A DNA stretch of 64,000 bases from Herbiconiux solani NBRC 106740 (lineage in GTDB: Bacteria > Actinomycetota > Actinomycetes > Actinomycetales > Microbacteriaceae). The stretch is taken from positions 124,001-188,000 of the forward strand of contig NZ_BCST01000005.1 in NCBI RefSeq assembly GCF_001571005.1, written 5' to 3'. A program made the position numbers and the translations under genes. Below the pieces are notes generated by a model, which saw nothing but the letters and a program-made list of their open reading frames with translations, was not told the DNA's origin and made no database searches. Positions within the stretch are counted from its first letter, which is position 1. Each line of letters begins with the position of its first letter. Shown here one piece after another: positions 60,398 to 64,000 of this stretch.

Positions 60398-60666
60398 CAC
60401 TCGGCGTCCAGGTCGGAGGCCAGCAGCGCAGCGAGCTCGTCGAGCAGCGCGTCCGAGGCCGGGTCCTCCGACACCAGCGTGACGGTGTCGCCGTGCTCGA
60501 TGCCCAGCGAGATCACGCCGAGGATGCTCGCCGCGTTCACCGTGCGGCCGCTCGCCTTCGAGATCTGCACGGGCACGCCGGACTTCGCGACGGTCTGAGT
60601 GAAGAGGGTCGCCGGACGGGCGTGGAGTCCGTGCTTCGAGGCGATTTCGACGGTGCGTTCGGCCAT
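60397..60666 (-). CDS. ptsH: Phosphocarrier protein HPr
   Basis: 89 residues. Phosphohistidine H15 in SKHGLHARPAT. Ser47 in NAASILGV is at the position phosphorylated by HPr kinase in Firmicutes; no such kinase is visible here. A strong ribosome site (AAGGAGAAG) precedes ATG 60666. Located between the extra IIB gene and ptsI. Confidence 0.96.
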   Translation of the reverse strand: MAERTVEIASKHGLHARPATLFTQTVAKSGVPVQISKASGRTVNAASILGVISLGIEHGDTVTLVSEDPASDALLDELAALLASDLDAE

Positions 60667-60686
60667 GTTCTTCTCCTTGTCTCCGC

Positions 60687-61025
60687 TCATCCCTGAGCGT
60701 TGGGGCTCGAGCTCCCGCGGGCGGCGAGGAGTTCGGTCACGATGTCGGCGGCGAGTTCTCCGCCGTCCGGTCCGTAGACGGTTCCGGGCAGCAGGCCGGC
60801 TTCCGCACCCGCGGCGGCGGCTTCGCCGGCGAGGGCGCCGAACTGCTCCGCGAGGTGGGGGCCGACCAGAAGGATGCGTGTGGCTGCGAGCCGCTCGCCC
60901 ACGTCCGCCACCGTCCCGGCTTCCACGACGAGGTCGAGGTCGCGTTCGCGGAGCGCCCGGCGCATCCGCAGGGCGAGGAACGTGCTCGATGCTCCCGCAC
61001 CGCAGACGATCAGCACCCTGTCCAC
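60687..61025 (-). CDS. Extra PTS IIB-like protein
   Basis: 112 residues, GTG start with AGGAGG 5 bases upstream. The fold is of the lactose/cellobiose IIB type: LIVCGAGASSTFLALRMRR with the phosphocysteine at C8, then a VADVGERL helix and the ILLVGPHLAEQF strand. No matching EIIC or EIIA is nearby. It is the first gene of the operon, adjacent to mtlR. It could be a regulatory phosphoprotein or serve an unlinked permease. The assignment rests on the CGAGAS loop and length. Confidence 0.72.
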   Translation of the reverse strand: MDRVLIVCGAGASSTFLALRMRRALRERDLDLVVEAGTVADVGERLAATRILLVGPHLAEQFGALAGEAAAAGAEAGLLPGTVYGPDGGELAADIVTELLAARGSSSPNAQG

Positions 61026-61097
61026 GCACGCCTCCTCGCGTCCTGCTTCGATCTCAGACGATCATCCGCCACCGGTGCGACGGGATCCAGCGACGTT

Positions 61098-61138
61098 GCT
61101 TCCGGACCCCCGGAAGCGGCCCGACCCCCACGTACACT
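61098..61138 (+). promoter_or_regulatory. mtlR promoter region with inverted repeat
   Basis: Perfect 8-base arms GCTTCCGG/CCGGAAGC (61098-61117) in the 121-base divergent gap, followed by TACACT (61133-61138) 8 bases before the mtlR ATG. The -10 position implies a leaderless mtlR message. The repeat overlaps where a -35 box would be, a good position for a regulator. Confidence 0.5.
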
Positions 61139-61146
61139 GGGTGCAG

Positions 61147-63069
61147 ATGAGCGAGAAGTACGAACGGCTGCTGGCGTATCTGGCCGAGTCCGACGACTGG
61201 GTCACCGCCGGTGAGCTCGCCGACCGGCTGGGCGTGACGACGCGCAGCGTGCGCAGCTACGTCACCGCCGTGAAGACGGCCGCGAAGCCCCTCGAGGTCA
61301 TCGTCTCCTCCACGAGCGGCTACCGGCTGAACCGCGAGGCCTACGCCACCTTCCTCGCCGACCGCCGCTCCCGCGACAGCGAGCCGGGGAGCCCCCGGGA
61401 GCGCGTGCACGTGATCATCCGCAGTCTGGGCGACTCGATCGACGGCCTCGACGTGTACGACCTGGCCGCCGGGCTCTTCGTCAGCGAGTCGACGATCGAG
61501 GCCGACCTGCGGAAGGCGAAGCTGCTGGTCGAGGAGGCGGGGCTCTCGCTCGTCCGCCGGGGCAGCACGGTCGCCCTCTCCGGCACCGAGCTCAACCGCC
61601 GGCGGCTGCTCAGCCGGCTGTTCCGCGACGAGAGCGCCCAGGGCTTCCTCGACCTCGAGAACATCCAGCGCGAGTTCTCGTCCGAGAACCTGGCGGGCTT
61701 CAAGTCCGAGCTGATCGCGATGCTCGACGGCAACGGCTACTTCGTCAACGAGTACTCGATCAACAACGTGCTGCTGCACATCGCGATCGCGGTCGACCGG
61801 GTGGGCAAGCAGCAGTCGATCGACCCCGCCGACGACCAGCCCGCGGCCGACGCCGAGCTCGACGTCTCCCCCCAGCTCGACGAGCTCATCCGCTCGCACT
61901 TCGGGGCCTCCCTCGGGGCGCGCGAGCTGCGCTACCTCTCGGTGCTGCTGACCACGCGGGTGCTGACGCCCGGGCACGGGCAGCCGGCCGAGAGCGTGGC
62001 CTCGAGCTACCTCGACCCGGACGACCTGGCCGCGATGCGCGACATCGTCCGGCTCGCCAGCGACGAGTACCTGGTCGACCTGAACGACGAGGACTTCATC
62101 GTGCGGCTGAGCCTGCACATCCGCAACCTCGTCGCCCGCGCGCAGGAGAACTCGTTCTCGCGCAACCCGATGACCCGCTCGATCAAGGGCTCCTACCCGA
62201 TGATCTACGAGCTCGCCGTCTTCATCGCGAGCCAGATCCAGCGGCGCGAGGGCATCGTCGTCACCGAGGACGAGATCGCCTACATCGCCCTGCACGTGGG
62301 CTCCTACCTCGAGCGCCAGAACCTCCGCGAGGAGCGGGTGACCTGCGCGATCGTCTGCCCGAACTACTACGACATGCACCTGATGCTGCGGCAGAAGCTC
62401 GAGGCCGAGCTCGGCACCGAGCTGCAGGTCGACGTCGTGATCACTCGGGCCGACGTCGACTGGCCGGCGCTCTCCTCGGACATCGTGGTGACGACGATCC
62501 CGGTGCCGACCATGCGCGACAACGTGGTGCTCATCCAGCCCTTCCTCACCGAGGGCGACCTGCAGGCCGTGCGGCGCGCGATCGCCGCCGTGCGGAGGCA
62601 CCGGCGGCGGATGGAGATCAAGGACGAGCTGCTCCAGTACTTCGACGAGCGCCTGTTCTACCGCAACGTCGAGGCCAGTTCCGAGGCCGAGCTGATCCGG
62701 ATGCTCGGGGGCGCGATGGTCTCCCTCGGCGTGATCGACGAGAGCTACGTCGAGGGCGCGATCGAACGCGAGCGGATGTCGTCGACCGCGTTCACCGACA
62801 CCATCGCGGTGCCGCACGCGATGGCGATGACCGCATCCCGTACCGCGATCGCGCTGGTGGTCAACGAGTCGCCGATGACCTGGGGCGACAACCGGGTCAA
62901 CGTGATCGCGCTGATCGCGTTCAGCGCGAGTGGGCGGAAGGCGTTCCAGAACGTCTTCGATCAGCTCGTCGAGGTGTTCTCCGAGCGCGAGGACATGCAG
63001 CGCATCGTGCGCGGTTCGACCGACTTCGCATCCTTCATCGACGCCCTCGTCCACGTCATGGACGTCTGA
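61147..63069 (+). CDS. mtlR: Mannitol operon regulator MtlR (BglG family)
   Basis: 640 residues, ATG 61147. Order of domains: HTH_11 (about 5-60: VTAGELADRLGVTTRSVRSYV), Mga-like HTH (about 95-160), PRD1 (about 180-290), PRD2 (about 290-400, with NSFSRNPMTRSIKGSYPMIYELA and EIAYIALHVGSYLER), EIIB-like (about 405-490; VTCAIVCPNYYDMHLML has a Cys), and EIIA-like (about 505-640, with IAVPHA). In Geobacillus and Bacillus, phosphorylation of PRD, EIIB and EIIA tunes MtlR activation. It is divergent from the PTS operon. Confidence 0.93.
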   Translation: MSEKYERLLAYLAESDDWVTAGELADRLGVTTRSVRSYVTAVKTAAKPLEVIVSSTSGYRLNREAYATFLADRRSRDSEPGSPRERVHVIIRSLGDSIDGLDVYDLAAGLFVSESTIEADLRKAKLLVEEAGLSLVRRGSTVALSGTELNRRRLLSRLFRDESAQGFLDLENIQREFSSENLAGFKSELIAMLDGNGYFVNEYSINNVLLHIAIAVDRVGKQQSIDPADDQPAADAELDVSPQLDELIRSHFGASLGARELRYLSVLLTTRVLTPGHGQPAESVASSYLDPDDLAAMRDIVRLASDEYLVDLNDEDFIVRLSLHIRNLVARAQENSFSRNPMTRSIKGSYPMIYELAVFIASQIQRREGIVVTEDEIAYIALHVGSYLERQNLREERVTCAIVCPNYYDMHLMLRQKLEAELGTELQVDVVITRADVDWPALSSDIVVTTIPVPTMRDNVVLIQPFLTEGDLQAVRRAIAAVRRHRRRMEIKDELLQYFDERLFYRNVEASSEAELIRMLGGAMVSLGVIDESYVEGAIERERMSSTAFTDTIAVPHAMAMTASRTAIALVVNESPMTWGDNRVNVIALIAFSASGRKAFQNVFDQLVEVFSEREDMQRIVRGSTDFASFIDALVHVMDV

Positions 63070-63092
63070 CCCCACGTCATGGACGTCTGACC
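63051..63092 (+). repeat. 21-base tandem duplication across the mtlR stop
   Basis: CCACGTCATGGACGTCTGAC plus one C occurs twice in a row (63051-63071, 63072-63092), identical. Each unit contains the small palindrome ACGTC-ATG-GACGT and a TGA, so the stop codon is duplicated. It may double as a weak hairpin terminator between convergent mtlR and map. Confidence 0.85.
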
Positions 63093-63097
63093 GAGCG

Positions 63098-63949
63098 TTA
63101 CGGGATGGGGACGGGCGTGATCCCGAGAGGGGCGAGCGCCGCCGCTCCCCCGTCTTCGGCGGTCAGCACCCAGATGCCGTTCTCGTGCACCGCGACCGAG
63201 TGCTCCCAGTGCGAGGACATGCTGCCGTCGGCCGAGGCCACGGTCCACTCGTCCTCCCGCACGATGGTCTCGGTCGTGCCGGCGGTGATCATCGGCTCGA
63301 TGGCGACGACCAGGCCGGGCTTCACCTCGGGTCCGCGCTGGCGCACCCGGTAGTTGAACACCGGCGGCGCCTCGTGCATGCTGCGGCCGATGCCGTGCCC
63401 GATGTAGTCGGTGAGGATGCCGTAGACGGCTCCCTCGCGCGTCGACGGGTGATCCTCCACGTACTCCTCGATCGCCTCGCCCACCTCGTTGAGGTGACGG
63501 GCGGTCGCGAGCCGAGCGATCCCGTGCCAGAGCGACTGCTCGGTGACCTCGGAGAGCAGCCGCCGGCGGGCGACCTCCTCGGGACGGGACGGGTCGTCGA
63601 GCACGATCGTGATGGCGGAGTCGCCGTTCCAGCCGGCCACCTCGGCACCGCTGTCGATCGAGACGATGTCACCGGGCTCGAGGACGCGTCCGCCGGGGAT
63701 CCCGTGCACGATGTCCTCGTTCACCGAGGTGCAGACCGTGTGGGCGTAGCCCGGCACGAGCTGGAAGTTCGAGATGCCGCCGAGCGATCGGATGGTGCGG
63801 TCGGCGATCGCATCGAGCTCGAGCGTCGTAATCCCGGGCCGGATCGCCTTCCGCACCGCGGCGAGCGACGCGGCGGTGACGAGGCCCGGCTCGACCATCA
63901 GCCGGAGCTCTTCGGGCGTCTTGTAGATGCCCTTCTTGCGCCCGATCAT
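63098..63949 (-). CDS. map: Type I methionine aminopeptidase
   Basis: 283 residues. Removes N-terminal Met. Begins MIGRKKGIYKTPEELRLMVEPG. The metal ligands are in SIDSGAEVAGWNGDSA (Asp pair), YIGHGIGRSMHE (His), VVAIEPMI (Glu) and HWEHSVAV region (Glu). Map and infA are adjacent in most actinobacteria but are separated here by the mannitol locus. Confidence 0.95.
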   Translation of the reverse strand: MIGRKKGIYKTPEELRLMVEPGLVTAASLAAVRKAIRPGITTLELDAIADRTIRSLGGISNFQLVPGYAHTVCTSVNEDIVHGIPGGRVLEPGDIVSIDSGAEVAGWNGDSAITIVLDDPSRPEEVARRRLLSEVTEQSLWHGIARLATARHLNEVGEAIEEYVEDHPSTREGAVYGILTDYIGHGIGRSMHEAPPVFNYRVRQRGPEVKPGLVVAIEPMITAGTTETIVREDEWTVASADGSMSSHWEHSVAVHENGIWVLTAEDGGAAALAPLGITPVPIP

Positions 63950-63983
63950 CGGCGGGGAACCGAGTTCATCGTGCGGATCCGGT

Positions 63984-64000
63984 TCATCGGGCGGCGAGGG
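63984..64000 (-). CDS. Possible last codons of adk
   Basis: Minus-strand reading of the last 17 bases in one frame gives Leu-Ala-Ala-Arg-stop, a common adenylate kinase ending. adk normally precedes map. Too short to confirm; other frames stay open. Confidence 0.2.

Overview
The window is a high-GC, gene-dense chromosomal segment from an actinobacterium, most probably a member of the Microbacteriaceae. The evidence is a uniform GC-rich third codon position, many 4-base ATGA/GTGA stop-start overlaps, and a gene order matching the actinobacterial core (uvrD/pcrA - sucCD - perM - purNH; rplM-rpsI-glmM - coaA/glmS - alr - tsaEB - rimI - tsaD; map - infA - rpmJ - rpsM - rpsK - rpoA - rplQ - truA). 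I see no rRNA, tRNA, insertion sequence, phage or CRISPR array. No gap without a gene exceeds about 256 bases; the longest are 10868-11123, 29109-29313, 24426-24619 and 34972-35157.

Layout. 1-3449: a pair of ABC exporter half-transporters and a membrane-anchored dimethylargininase-like protein. 3540-10867: purH, purN and a PerM-like membrane protein, then an accessory cassette (five-helix membrane protein, HepT-like HEPN protein, HTH-nucleotidyltransferase fusion), then sucD-sucC. 11124-19380: a large sortase-type surface protein with a probable thioester domain, the PcrA/UvrD helicase, a glycerophosphodiesterase, an acyltransferase and a Bax-inhibitor-like protein. 19463-29108: guaA, DUF3817, SURF1, a cation/proton antiporter with its regulatory subunit, glpD, guaB3 and guaB. 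29314-36000: a branched-chain amino acid ABC transporter (livHMGF) facing its substrate-binding protein, followed by an internally deleted paralogue of that binding protein. 36035-47529: rarD, groES with two CIRCE operators, a THUMP-like methyltransferase, two DUF4190 proteins, the t6A tRNA-modification genes, two tandem alanine racemases, acpS and glmS. 47619-55322: coaA, glmM and ribosomal/RNA polymerase genes. 55447-63069: a self-contained mannitol phosphotransferase locus with its own EI and HPr, an extra IIB protein and the regulator MtlR. 63098-63949: map.

How the parts work together. Purine synthesis is spread over three places (purNH, guaA, guaB/guaB3). The liv genes form one uptake system whose permease and binding-protein units are convergent and separated by back-to-back terminators. 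A candidate GlnR-type nitrogen box lies upstream of the binding protein. The mannitol locus sits between map and infA, which are adjacent in most actinobacteria, so a sugar operon reads toward the infA-rpoA translation/transcription cluster with no strong terminator visible between them.

The features most worth a second look are the HTH-nucleotidyltransferase/HepT/membrane-protein cassette, the membrane-fused dimethylargininase, the shortened substrate-binding protein, the LivH permease carrying an exported beta domain, a probable ATT start codon for guaA, and the extra IIB protein heading the PTS operon. No single locus can be declared a new system from sequence alone.
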